Positions 1 through 8,975 of a stretch of 64,000 nucleotides of DNA are shown in pieces (position 1 is the first letter of the stretch; each line of letters begins with the position of its first letter). Below the pieces are notes generated by a model that saw only the letters and a program-made list of their open reading frames with translations, was not told where the DNA came from and did no database searches. The stretch comes from Gracilimonas sp040904925 (GTDB lineage Bacteria; Bacteroidota; Rhodothermia; Balneolales; Balneolaceae). The stretch spans positions 310,001 through 374,000 of the forward strand of contig JBBDSP010000006.1 of NCBI GenBank assembly GCA_040904925.1, read 5' to 3'. Made by a program: the position numbers and the translations under genes.

Positions 1-46
1 ACAACAATCCCTGTATATATTTTATTATTGAGCATGTTGTATGAAA

Positions 47-1291
47 TTAGTAATTAATCTCGCTAAGAAGTTGAACCATTTTGGTTTTATTATTGGCATT
101 ATTTAAGGCTTCTTCTTTTGAGATAACCCCATTTGTATAAAGTCGCTTTAGATCCTGTTCCATTGTATTCATTCCGCGTTCACCGCCTTCCATCAGCATT
201 TGATAAATCTCACTGATATTGTTGTTTTTAATAGCAGCACGTACAGAGGAGTTTACTAATAAAACTTCCTTAGCCAAAACTCTTTTTCCATCCAGACTGG
301 GAATAAGTTTTTGACTTATAACACACGTTAAAACATCCGCAAGCCTTGTTCTAACCCTATTTTGTTCTTCAGTAGGAACCTCACCCAAAATACGTTCAAT
401 ACTTTCCATGGCCGATGAAGTGTGAAGAGTGCCGAAAGTTTTATGACCGGAATCGGTAATTTCCAAAGCAGTCATGATAGTTTCCGGGTCTCTAAGCTCA
501 CCAATTACAATAATATCAGGATCCTGACGAAGCGCCTGAATAGCCCCTTCTTTAAATGATTCAACATCTCTTCCAACTTCCCTGTGGCGTACTACCGATT
601 TGATTGGCTTGTGAATCAACTCAACCGGAGAAGCGATAATGACGATGTGTGAATCAACGGTTCGGTTATTTGCATCAATAATAGTATCAAGAGTAGATGA
701 TTTACCTGAACCTGTAATACCGGTAATGAGCGTAAGTCCGTATTTATAATATTTAAGACTTAACGCTTTTGCTACCTCGGTATGAGCTCCTAAAGTTTTG
801 AACGGTCGGATTGTATTATCAATCTTACGCATGTTCAGAGCCAGGTGCTCTAAATCAAAGTACATATCTGCACGGAACCGCTGGTGTTTTTTTTCATTCA
901 GCGCAACTGAGTAAGAAAAATCAAGGTTCTTATCTTTGATCAATTTCTTTCGCTGGGACGGCAAAATCACATTATGCAGTAAAACATTGGTCTCATCAAG
1001 GGACAGATCATCCGGTTTTTGAGCAGGACTTTTGTCCCCAAAAATTCTATACCATACCCTGCCATCACAACCAGGACCACCTAAATCAATATCAGATGCT
1101 TCATTTTTAAGCATTTTTTTCAATAAAGCATCAAGATAGGCCGTCAATTGTTCTTTATGATCATCATCTAAGCTATCTATAATTTTTCCAATAGCTTCGT
1201 GCCGATCAATTCCTCTTAATGTCCGAGGTAATTGATCAATAACTGGCTTAACCAGATCTGATAAATTTATATTTGCTGTTGCCGTCGCCAT
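47..1291 (-). CDS. pilT: PilT/PilU-like retraction ATPase
   Basis: Cytoplasmic hexameric ATPase of the type IV pilus family that would power pilus retraction. The 414-residue product has Walker A GITGSGKSS (about 191-199), Walker B ending IGELRD (about 259-267), the HTS histidine box near 290 and a C-terminal stretch AAIKNNNISEIYQML like the PilT AIRNLIRE motif. The segment that is normally EDPIE reads ASPVE (about 220-224), so the acidic Asp-box residues are replaced. It is the last gene of a minus-strand run after pilC, pilB and a cyclic-nucleotide-binding protein. PilT or PilU is clear as a family; whether it is a fully active retraction motor is not certain, given the altered Asp box. Confidence 0.88.
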   Translation of the reverse strand: MATATANINLSDLVKPVIDQLPRTLRGIDRHEAIGKIIDSLDDDHKEQLTAYLDALLKKMLKNEASDIDLGGPGCDGRVWYRIFGDKSPAQKPDDLSLDETNVLLHNVILPSQRKKLIKDKNLDFSYSVALNEKKHQRFRADMYFDLEHLALNMRKIDNTIRPFKTLGAHTEVAKALSLKYYKYGLTLITGITGSGKSSTLDTIIDANNRTVDSHIVIIASPVELIHKPIKSVVRHREVGRDVESFKEGAIQALRQDPDIIVIGELRDPETIMTALEITDSGHKTFGTLHTSSAMESIERILGEVPTEEQNRVRTRLADVLTCVISQKLIPSLDGKRVLAKEVLLVNSSVRAAIKNNNISEIYQMLMEGGERGMNTMEQDLKRLYTNGVISKEEALNNANNKTKMVQLLSEINY

Positions 1292-1429
1292 AGTAAAGCC
1301 AATATCAATTTAGAATGACAATGTAATAGATGATTTTGTAGATGATTTGTTACAAACTATATTAAATAATTTTAATATAAAAAATCTAAATTTTCGCCGG
1401 TTTATGATGTTTGTTCCCAAAAATAACCA

Positions 1430-1933
1430 CTACCAATTGGTATCGTTAAGTAACCTTTTCTTCAGGTTCAGTAATTGAACATTCATGTTGCTGATCTTAC
1501 GTTGCTGTATTTCGATGATATTCTTTGTGAAAATATTAAAAAGCTTTTCCGGTTTTTTCCTGAAGAAATTTAATGCTTCATATCGTTCATAGCGAAGTAA
1601 TACACAGTCACCATCGGCAGTTACTTTAGCCATTCTGTTATTCTTACTAAATAGAAATGATTCCCCAAGAAAATTACCTTCCGAAAGAGTAGCTAATTGT
1701 ATGTTATCCTTCCATATACTGACTTTTCCTTCTGCTACAAGATAAGCAGAATTGACGTATTCGGACTCATTCAAAATAATCTCGTCTGTCATGAATCTCT
1801 CCTCTTTCCCCAGCTGGAGAAATTCTAACACATCTTCATAGTGAAAGTTTTTTAAAAGCAACGGAGGCTCTTTCAAAAACTTTTTGATGTAGTCAGACAT
1901 TAGGTCGCCAGAATTTGACATTTCAGTACTCAT
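1430..1933 (-). CDS. Cyclic nucleotide-binding domain protein
   Basis: The 167-residue protein is a single CRP-type beta-barrel cNMP-binding domain (about 35-130) with a phosphate-binding-cassette-like segment, FLGESFLFSKNNRMAKV, that keeps the Gly-Glu and Arg. It has no helix-turn-helix, so it is not a CRP-type transcription factor; the C-terminal 40 residues are helical and basic. It lies between pilB (81 bp away) and pilT on the same strand, which suggests it ties the pilus motors to a nucleotide second messenger. That role is inferred from position. The ligand cannot be told from sequence, and such domains sometimes bind none. Confidence 0.75.
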   Translation of the reverse strand: MSTEMSNSGDLMSDYIKKFLKEPPLLLKNFHYEDVLEFLQLGKEERFMTDEIILNESEYVNSAYLVAEGKVSIWKDNIQLATLSEGNFLGESFLFSKNNRMAKVTADGDCVLLRYERYEALNFFRKKPEKLFNIFTKNIIEIQQRKISNMNVQLLNLKKRLLNDTNW

Positions 1934-2014
1934 AGTAAACCCCTGTAAGTATTACTGCTGGGAAAATAGAACTATACCCAAAGTTAATATTAAATTTCAA
2001 GTTTTGCCTATTAA

Positions 2015-3790
2015 TTAATCTTCAATAGTTGCTGCTATAATTTCTTCGATGGTTGAGATACCTTCTTTTATACGTTCCCTGCCGGAACCACGCAGTGTAA
2101 GCATCCCCTGAGACATCGCTAATTCTTTGATGGCACCTTCATCGATATCTCCACCTGCATCTAAGATCATTTGTTTAATTTCTTTGGAAAAATATAACGC
2201 TTCATGAATACCGGCACGACCTCTAAATCCAGTAGTATTACACTTTTCACAACCTACTGCTTTATAAAAAGTAGTTTTTTCAATTTCTTCATCAGTAAAT
2301 CCAAGTCCTTTTGCTGATTCCGGATGCGGAGTATATTCTTCTTTGCATTCATTACATAACCTTCGAATCAATCGCTGTGCCACAACAAGGTTTACGGCAT
2401 TTGCTATCAAAAAAGGCTCAACTCCCATTTTAAATAAACGGGAAATTGCACTTGGTGCATCATTGGTGTGAAGTGTTGAGAATGTAAGGTGACCCGTATT
2501 TGCGAGTTTAATGGCAATTTCAGCAGTTTTAAGATCACGCATCTCACCTACCAGTACAATATCAGGGTCATGACGTAAAATACCTCTAATCGACTGATCA
2601 AAACTCATATGATTACTGATCTTCAGCTGCCGGGCACCTTCAATGATATACTCTACAGGTTCTTCAACCGTCAAAACATTCTTTGTTGGATCAATCACAG
2701 AATACAATGCGGCTACCAAAGTCGTTGACTTACCACTTCCGGTAGGTCCGGTAATAATTACGATACCTGATGGTTTCTGGATTGATTTTATGAAATTCTC
2801 TTTGGCATTCTTCTGTAATCCAAGTTTATCCAGATCACGAATAACATTACGGTCATCAAGAACACGAATAACAACAGATTCAAATTTTCTGTCGTATTGC
2901 TTACCTACGATTGGCATGATAGAAACCCGATAACGGATACCCACTCCATCAATTTGACGCTGAATAAATCCATCCTGTGAAGCATCCCGTTCAAAACGAT
3001 CCACGTTCCTGGTTTTATCTTTAACAACCGCTGTTATTGCTTCCGGTTTTACATTTTTCTGTTGGTACCAAAGCTGAAGTTTACCATCAACTCTAAACCG
3101 TATATCAGTAGTAGTTGGAGAACTTGGCACGATGTGCATATCTGATACCCCTTGCCGAACAGATTCCACAAGCATCCCTTCCACCAAAGAATTAAGCATA
3201 CTTTGATTGATCTCGGCATCGATCTCTTCCTCATCGATCTCTTCCTGTCCCTTATCAAGATCAGGTTCTTCGTAATCAATCTCTTCAAGCAGGTCCAAAA
3301 ATTCATTCTTCTGTTCGTAAACTTTAGAAAGAACTTCTTCTATCGTTTCGTATTTACAATAAACTAATTCAGTCTGTTTAAAATTTATTTTATTAATGAC
3401 ATTCTGAATATTTGGATCAGATGGATCTGCTGCAGCAATTACAATAGCATCTTTGGTTTTTTGATATGGAATTGCTTTATGATGAACAAGCTCATCTATG
3501 ATCTCTTTAGGAAGTTCTTCAACATTTTCTTTTATATGCTCAAGAGCTTCATCAGGAAACTTATCGGTATCTTTAAGAACTTCACGGAAAGCATAAATAC
3601 TAGCTATTTCCTTCATGATCTCGTGCCTGTCAAGCCCCAAGTCCTGAGAAAGAATTTGTCCAAGTCTTCTGTTGCTTTCTTTTGGTTCCTCAGATAATAC
3701 CTGCAAACCTTTCTGCAACTGATCTTCTGTAATAATCCCTTTATTTACAAGGATATCACCAATATGTCTGCGTATGTTTATTTTACCCAT
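2015..3790 (-). CDS. pilB: PilB/GspE-type assembly ATPase
   Basis: Extension/assembly ATPase of a type IV pilus or type II secretion-like machine. The N-terminal 1-160 is a MshEN/GspE-N region, followed by an acidic linker (about 165-195). Walker A GPTGSGKST lies at 348-356, an Asp box EEPVE at 376-380, and Walker B near 409-418 with GEMRD. A zinc-binding tetracysteine (Cys479, Cys482, Cys514, Cys517) is typical of PilB/GspE and absent from PilT. At 591 residues it is normal length. It starts 18 bp after pilC, so the two are surely co-transcribed. PilB and GspE are hard to separate; the adjacent pilT favours a pilus system. Confidence 0.92.
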   Translation of the reverse strand: MGKINIRRHIGDILVNKGIITEDQLQKGLQVLSEEPKESNRRLGQILSQDLGLDRHEIMKEIASIYAFREVLKDTDKFPDEALEHIKENVEELPKEIIDELVHHKAIPYQKTKDAIVIAAADPSDPNIQNVINKINFKQTELVYCKYETIEEVLSKVYEQKNEFLDLLEEIDYEEPDLDKGQEEIDEEEIDAEINQSMLNSLVEGMLVESVRQGVSDMHIVPSSPTTTDIRFRVDGKLQLWYQQKNVKPEAITAVVKDKTRNVDRFERDASQDGFIQRQIDGVGIRYRVSIMPIVGKQYDRKFESVVIRVLDDRNVIRDLDKLGLQKNAKENFIKSIQKPSGIVIITGPTGSGKSTTLVAALYSVIDPTKNVLTVEEPVEYIIEGARQLKISNHMSFDQSIRGILRHDPDIVLVGEMRDLKTAEIAIKLANTGHLTFSTLHTNDAPSAISRLFKMGVEPFLIANAVNLVVAQRLIRRLCNECKEEYTPHPESAKGLGFTDEEIEKTTFYKAVGCEKCNTTGFRGRAGIHEALYFSKEIKQMILDAGGDIDEGAIKELAMSQGMLTLRGSGRERIKEGISTIEEIIAATIED

Positions 3791-3808
3791 TTAGTATCTA
3801 AGAGATTA

Positions 3809-5146
3809 TTACACGCCTGAATTTGGCTGAATGATAGCCGATTCGGAAGAAACAACTGTAATTGCAATTAATGCTACCATTATGAATAAGTTAATAAAGA
3901 GGTTTATGACATCAATAACGGATTGCATTTTGTAAGTCGTTTGAATCTCATAATACTCAGCAAGTTGTTTTGCATTTTCACGCAATGCTCCCGATTCTGC
4001 GCCAAGTCTGAATCGACTTAATGCAGTTACTGTAAATACACCGGTAGCCTCCATAGATTCAATTAATCCCGCCCCGTCTTTAAGCATTCTTTTTATAGCC
4101 ACTTCTTTTATTTGTTTTTCCATGTACTTATTTCGGCAGGCTTCAGCTGCTACTTTAATAACTTCTATATTCTGCCCGGAACCACTATAAAGAGTAAAAA
4201 ATACGCGGGCAAATATCTCAATACTAGTTTTATGCAACAGATCCCCAACAACCGGGATATGAATGATATACTTATCCAGATTTAGCTTCCCCGATGGGGT
4301 TTTGATATAATATATAAATCCGGAAATTGGAATTATGAATGCCAAAACAAGATACACCCAGTTATCACGAAGCCAGTAACTTAGATCCAATGTAGCTGCG
4401 GTCATTGGGGGAAGCGCTATATCCATTTCTAAAAATAATTCTGCGGTAGCCGGAAAAATATATCCTACGTAAAAAAGTACTACCCCAATTACAGCCAAAA
4501 CTGTAACTGCCGGCATCATCAACGCACGCTTCATATTCTTTTTAAAGTCAGCATCACGCTCCATGAACTTGGCTGTACTTTCAAATACTAACGCCATGTT
4601 ACCTGATGTAGAAGCCACACTGAGCATATAAGCAGCGAACTTCCCAAATACATCTTCATGTTTCCCGTAAACCTCAGCACCTTCTTTACCATCTTTAAGA
4701 TCTTTCTGAATGGTTTTAATAACCTCTTTCATCCTTTTATTCTGAGTATCCTCATATAAAAGATTCAGAATCTCATCATAAGGCAATTGCTGCTTAAGGA
4801 GGTCGGCGGATAAACTGATAAAAGTCACTACTTCCTGATTAGGAACCCCTCCCTTAAAATCAAAAAGTTTCTTGTTTACACTTTTTACTTTATAGCCAAG
4901 CTTTACGAGCGCCTTCTCAAGCTCCTCTTTACTGTACGCTTCCTGTTCTCCATTTACAACAGGTTTGCCCGGACGCTGGGCTCTATACATGTAAACCTTT
5001 TTCTCGTCAATCGACTTTATCTTAAGTCCATTGGTTTTGGAAAGACGGTCAACTTTATTTTGTGCTTCTTTTTTATTTTCAGCTTCAAACTCAGTTTGAA
5101 CGAGTTTACCTTTTTGAGAAACAGCTTTAAGCCTGAATTGTGCCAT
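3809..5146 (-). CDS. pilC: PilC/GspF inner-membrane platform protein
   Basis: Polytopic platform protein that couples the motor ATPases to pilin insertion. It has 445 residues with two T2SSF repeats and three predicted membrane segments: about 207-230, 262-285 and 415-440. The N-terminal 110 residues are soluble and begin with an AQFRLKAVSQKGK segment common in GspF/PilC N-termini. It is the first gene of the minus-strand run pilC-pilB-cNMP-pilT. Pilin, prepilin peptidase and secretin genes are not next to it; two pilin-like genes lie 15 kb away. Confidence 0.9.
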   Translation of the reverse strand: MAQFRLKAVSQKGKLVQTEFEAENKKEAQNKVDRLSKTNGLKIKSIDEKKVYMYRAQRPGKPVVNGEQEAYSKEELEKALVKLGYKVKSVNKKLFDFKGGVPNQEVVTFISLSADLLKQQLPYDEILNLLYEDTQNKRMKEVIKTIQKDLKDGKEGAEVYGKHEDVFGKFAAYMLSVASTSGNMALVFESTAKFMERDADFKKNMKRALMMPAVTVLAVIGVVLFYVGYIFPATAELFLEMDIALPPMTAATLDLSYWLRDNWVYLVLAFIIPISGFIYYIKTPSGKLNLDKYIIHIPVVGDLLHKTSIEIFARVFFTLYSGSGQNIEVIKVAAEACRNKYMEKQIKEVAIKRMLKDGAGLIESMEATGVFTVTALSRFRLGAESGALRENAKQLAEYYEIQTTYKMQSVIDVINLFINLFIMVALIAITVVSSESAIIQPNSGV

Positions 5147-5479
5147 ATGTACAAGTTTATTTCCTTAACTGAATTACAACGTATTTAAAACAGACAATTA
5201 ATATTAGCAATCAGTTTTATTCCTATTCTTTAGAATAAGGACATTATCTATCTGTAGATGTTACAATAAACTACATTTTTTTGAGAAATAAGCATAATAA
5301 ACACTACGCATAAAATTTCTTTTTTCAGAAGCATTGCCTGAACCTTAGATAATAAAATAAAACATTAACAAAGAACCATAATCATATTTGAGTTCAAAAT
5401 TAAAAACTCCTAAAATTTACTCTACAATTATTTACTGTTTTTTAAACCGGGGGGCTCTATCTTGGGCTAAATTTTTATA
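5147..5479. other. Divergent intergenic region between pilC and MFS gene
   Basis: This 333-bp AT-rich stretch separates two divergent genes and must hold both promoters. I see no tRNA, repeat-family copy or clear palindromic operator. A run of seven G near 5450 lies shortly before the MFS start. No promoter can be assigned with confidence. Confidence 0.5.
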
Positions 5480-6682
5480 ATGACCAAACAACAAGACGGC
5501 AACCCTTATATAATTATTTTTTCATTATGGCTACTTGTTTTTGCTGCAAGCAGTCAGGTCATGATTATCTCTCCTATCCTTCCCAGAATTAACGAACAGT
5601 TGGGTACCCCTATAGAGATACTTGGTAATTTAGTAACCATTTATGCCGTAATGGTTGGATTATTCGCCATAATTATGGGGCCCCTTTCTGATAAGATAGG
5701 CAGACGCAAGATCCTGCTTATCGGCACCGGAGGAATTACTGTATCTCTTTTTTTACATGCGTTTGTTGACTCTTTCCTCGGTTTGATGATCGTTCGGGCT
5801 CTGGCAGGAATGGCAGGTGGTGTTTTAAGTGGAGCAGCCGTTGCTTACGTTGGTGATTACTTCCCTTATGAAAAAAGAGGCTGGGCTAATGGCTGGATTA
5901 TGAGCGGGATTGCCATGGGGCAAATATTGGGCATCCCGATGGGAACTTTGTTAGCTGATTTATCAGGCTTCAGAATTCCTTTTATATTTTTCGGTGTCAT
6001 TATGGCTTTGACTTTTATTTTGATCTTGTTCAAAGTACCTCAACCCAATGTAGAATTATCCACAGATCGGGTAACATTTAAAAGCTCAATTAGAAAGTAT
6101 TATATCCTGTTAAAAAGACCCGAAGTTAGAGCGGTTGCCTTTTCATACGTACTCATGTTTTTAAGTATATCTGTTTTTGTAGTGTATTTACCTACCTGGC
6201 TTGAAGAAACTTTTGGAGTCAGCGGTACCGCTATAGCTTCTCTGTTTTTTGTAGGGGGAATTGCCAATGTAATAACCGGCCCTATTGCCGGAAAGATCTC
6301 AGATCGTATTGGCCGTAAAAGCATTATCATTATTTCTTGCCTTGGCCTGTCAGTTGTAATGCTTCTAACTACTTATGTTATTACAGATTTTTGGATCGCA
6401 TACATTATCTTTTTTCTCACCATGGTTCTCATTGCAATGCGGATCAGCCCATTTCAGGCCCTGTCCACTCAGCTTATAAAATCAGATAATCGCGGCTCGC
6501 TTATGAGTTTATTGGTAGCTATCGGTCAGGTTGGTTATGGTGTTGGTGGCTCAATTGCAGGTCCTTTTTACGTACAAAGCGGATATGTAAGTAATACCAT
6601 AATAGGAACAATCATGATCCTGGTCATGGCTTACGTAGTATGGCGACATGTCCCTGAACCTGAATTGAATAGTGCTTCCTGA
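5480..6682 (+). CDS. MFS transporter, DHA1-like efflux type
   Basis: A 400-residue major facilitator with about 12 hydrophobic segments. The loop 2-3 signature (motif A) is present as GPLSDKIGRRK (67-77), and its pseudo-repeat between TM8 and TM9 as GKISDRIGRKS. An RALAG/GGVLSGAAVAYVGD region follows, as in drug:H+ antiporters of the Bmr/Tet/AraJ type. It would move a small compound across the inner membrane by proton exchange; the substrate is unknown. It stands alone between the divergent pilus operon and a lipoprotein gene. Confidence 0.85.
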   Translation: MTKQQDGNPYIIIFSLWLLVFAASSQVMIISPILPRINEQLGTPIEILGNLVTIYAVMVGLFAIIMGPLSDKIGRRKILLIGTGGITVSLFLHAFVDSFLGLMIVRALAGMAGGVLSGAAVAYVGDYFPYEKRGWANGWIMSGIAMGQILGIPMGTLLADLSGFRIPFIFFGVIMALTFILILFKVPQPNVELSTDRVTFKSSIRKYYILLKRPEVRAVAFSYVLMFLSISVFVVYLPTWLEETFGVSGTAIASLFFVGGIANVITGPIAGKISDRIGRKSIIIISCLGLSVVMLLTTYVITDFWIAYIIFFLTMVLIAMRISPFQALSTQLIKSDNRGSLMSLLVAIGQVGYGVGGSIAGPFYVQSGYVSNTIIGTIMILVMAYVVWRHVPEPELNSAS

Positions 6683-6822
6683 ATTTGACAAGAGTAACAT
6701 TTATATTAATTTTTCTTAATATTGATTTAGAATTAATAATTTTGAGTGACAAAATTAAATCAAATATTATTTAACTGATTCTGTAACATTCCATTAGGTT
6801 CTCACTTTTTAAATAAAAAGAC

Positions 6823-8286
6823 ATGAAAAAATTTCTTCAAAACTGTTCTATTCTGTTAACGCTTTTACTAGCAGCCGGTGCCTGTACTACTAATGATGAC
6901 TCTGCGGTTATTCAAGGAAGCGTCTTTGATGCACAATCAGGCAGTGTGATTGAAAATGCCTTGGTACAGATCACTGCCCCTGGAGAGTACACTGACCTGT
7001 TTGCAAGAACAAATGAAAATGGTCAGTATAATATTGGCGGTATTGAAGTGGAAGGAGTTACAGACTTGACTCTTACCGCTTCAGCAAATGGATATAATGA
7101 CCTGGAGGATGTTGTAAGAATCACTCCCGGTGAAAGTATATCCGATGTTGATTTTGACCTTCCTATTGAAGGTTCCGGTGGTGATGGAGGTGGTGGAGAC
7201 GATGACGGTGGTGATGATGACGAAGAGGAAATAAGTGGTGAAGCAGGCGGACCTGCTCAAATGGAATTGGTCAATGTATCCAATCCTTTTATTAATGTAG
7301 CAGAAACAGGAGCAAACACAAGTACCACCTTTACGTTTGTTGTACGTGACTCAGCCGGAAGGACAGTAGATAGAGATCATGAAGTACTTTTTGAGATCAT
7401 AAGGGGACCTGAAGGAGGCGAATACATCACACCAGAAACAGGTTTGACCAATAGTGAGGGACGAGTTACCTCACAACTCGTAAGTGGGGGATTATCCGGA
7501 ACGGTTAGAATTCAAGCGGTTATTGACCGATCAGATATTGGACTTACAATTCGTTCTACTCCAGTATTAATCTCTATAAGTAATGGATTTCCAGTTGCTG
7601 AAAACTTTAATGTTGGTCCAGTGGTATATAATTTTGACGCCTATGGTTTGATTAGCGAAAATCATACAAATAATATCACCGTAAGCTTAGGTGATGAGTT
7701 TGGAAATCCGGTTAAGGAAGGTACAACCGTATGGTTTAGTTCTGAATATGGTGGTTTGGTAAATGGAAGTGCAGCAACCAATGCAAATGGGTATGCAACT
7801 GTTAACATGTCAGCGAACGGAAGCACACCGCAATCACACCCCAATGGAATTGGTTATATAGATGTTACAGCACAAACCATAGATGTGAATAACAATTATA
7901 TTGAGAAAACTATGACAATGCTCATTACGACCCCTCGGGCAATAATCTCAGTTACACCAAACACCTTTGATGTTACTAATGCAGGAAGTCAAAATTTTGA
8001 TGTAACTATCACAGATCTTAACGGTTATCCTATGGCAGCAAATACACAGATTTCTGTCACTACCGGGGCAGGTTTGGTTGCCAGTGGAGATCTTGTAGAT
8101 TTTCAAATGCCAGATGCTTTTGATCCGGGACCCGGCACAACAGAATTTGGTGTTACAATATCTGATTCAAATCCTGATGAAGTAGTTGATACAGAGGGAA
8201 GTTTTACCATTACTGTAGTAAGTCCTTATGGAACTGTGACCACCGAAACCATCCAGGGAAGTAGGGCCAAAACCAGCAGTAATTAA
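6823..8286 (+). CDS. Ig-like repeat lipoprotein
   Basis: Secreted, lipid-anchored surface or periplasmic protein of 487 residues. A signal peptide (about 1-20) ends in a lipobox-like AAGAC with Cys21. A carboxypeptidase regulatory-like fold follows (about 30-115), then a Gly/Asp/Glu-rich linker (about 117-140) and three Big-1/invasin-type Ig-like domains (about 145-480), with typical segments such as TNSEGRVTSQL and TNANGYATVNM. The acidic linker may bind cations. A strong terminator follows the stop codon, so it is probably monocistronic. The role (adhesion, structural or carbohydrate binding) cannot be chosen from sequence. Confidence 0.8.
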   Translation: MKKFLQNCSILLTLLLAAGACTTNDDSAVIQGSVFDAQSGSVIENALVQITAPGEYTDLFARTNENGQYNIGGIEVEGVTDLTLTASANGYNDLEDVVRITPGESISDVDFDLPIEGSGGDGGGGDDDGGDDDEEEISGEAGGPAQMELVNVSNPFINVAETGANTSTTFTFVVRDSAGRTVDRDHEVLFEIIRGPEGGEYITPETGLTNSEGRVTSQLVSGGLSGTVRIQAVIDRSDIGLTIRSTPVLISISNGFPVAENFNVGPVVYNFDAYGLISENHTNNITVSLGDEFGNPVKEGTTVWFSSEYGGLVNGSAATNANGYATVNMSANGSTPQSHPNGIGYIDVTAQTIDVNNNYIEKTMTMLITTPRAIISVTPNTFDVTNAGSQNFDVTITDLNGYPMAANTQISVTTGAGLVASGDLVDFQMPDAFDPGPGTTEFGVTISDSNPDEVVDTEGSFTITVVSPYGTVTTETIQGSRAKTSSN

Positions 8287-8304
8287 CCCACCTACTATAA
8301 GTTT

Positions 8305-8333
8305 AAAAGCCTGCTCTCACAAAGCAGGCTTTT
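8305..8333 (+). terminator. Rho-independent terminator after lipoprotein gene
   Basis: Perfect 11-bp inverted repeat AAAAGCCTGCT / AGCAGGCTTTT with a 7-nt loop, running into a T-rich tract (to about 8340). Confidence 0.92.
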
Positions 8334-8411
8334 TTTATTTTATCCCTTTCTTGCAATTCCTGTAAACCATACCTTTAGCACTCAATTAAAATCAGCTATC
8401 TAATTATAGCC

Positions 8412-8972
8412 ATGAACGCAGAAAATATATTTGAGTACAACAGTCTTAATTACAAAGAATTTCTAAAAAAATTCAGAGATATTGATAGTTCAGAACACAT
8501 GCTGATCGTTTTGGCCGGAGCTTTCACAACCAACAGAAAAGCTGCTTTGGATGAGTTAAAAAGAGAAGTTATCGGAGACGCTGTAGAGATTGACCTGGCT
8601 GAACTTGTAACTCCTCATGAGGAAGAATCTTATAAAAATATTGAGAAAGTTCTTTCAGAAATTGATGCCGAAGCTCCACTTGTTGTCATTCGAAATCCTG
8701 AACAATTGAGTGGTGCTTATACCGGTTTTACCTCCTCTATCGTCAAATATGCTACTCCTCAGGAAAAATTCTTTCTGAAAAAGATCACTGAGATCAATGC
8801 TCCTGTAGTACTCGAATTCAAAGACGTTGACCAGCTTGACCGTACGATAACCCGAACAGCGGATGCAGTAGTAATTTTCAGAGAACCATCTTCCCTGATC
8901 GAAAAATTAGCCTGGAAAGTGCAAAATGTTCATGTTCATGGTTCCAGTTTCCTCTCCCCTCGCCCACATTGA
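8412..8972 (+). CDS. Hypothetical protein, possible degenerate P-loop fold
   Basis: A 186-residue soluble protein that I do not recognise. The alternating strand/helix pattern (LIVLAGAF, then PLVVIRNPEQL, then APVVLEFKDV, then DAVVIFREP) resembles the core of RecA/AAA-type NTPases. There is no Walker A: the expected loop reads LAGAFTTNRKAA without GKS/T. The stretch PLVVIRNPEQ sits where a Walker B would be. It ends 3 bp before the MATE gene and is probably co-transcribed with it. Function unknown; the fold idea is inference from pattern only. Confidence 0.65.
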   Translation: MNAENIFEYNSLNYKEFLKKFRDIDSSEHMLIVLAGAFTTNRKAALDELKREVIGDAVEIDLAELVTPHEEESYKNIEKVLSEIDAEAPLVVIRNPEQLSGAYTGFTSSIVKYATPQEKFFLKKITEINAPVVLEFKDVDQLDRTITRTADAVVIFREPSSLIEKLAWKVQNVHVHGSSFLSPRPH

Positions 8973-8975
8973 TGT

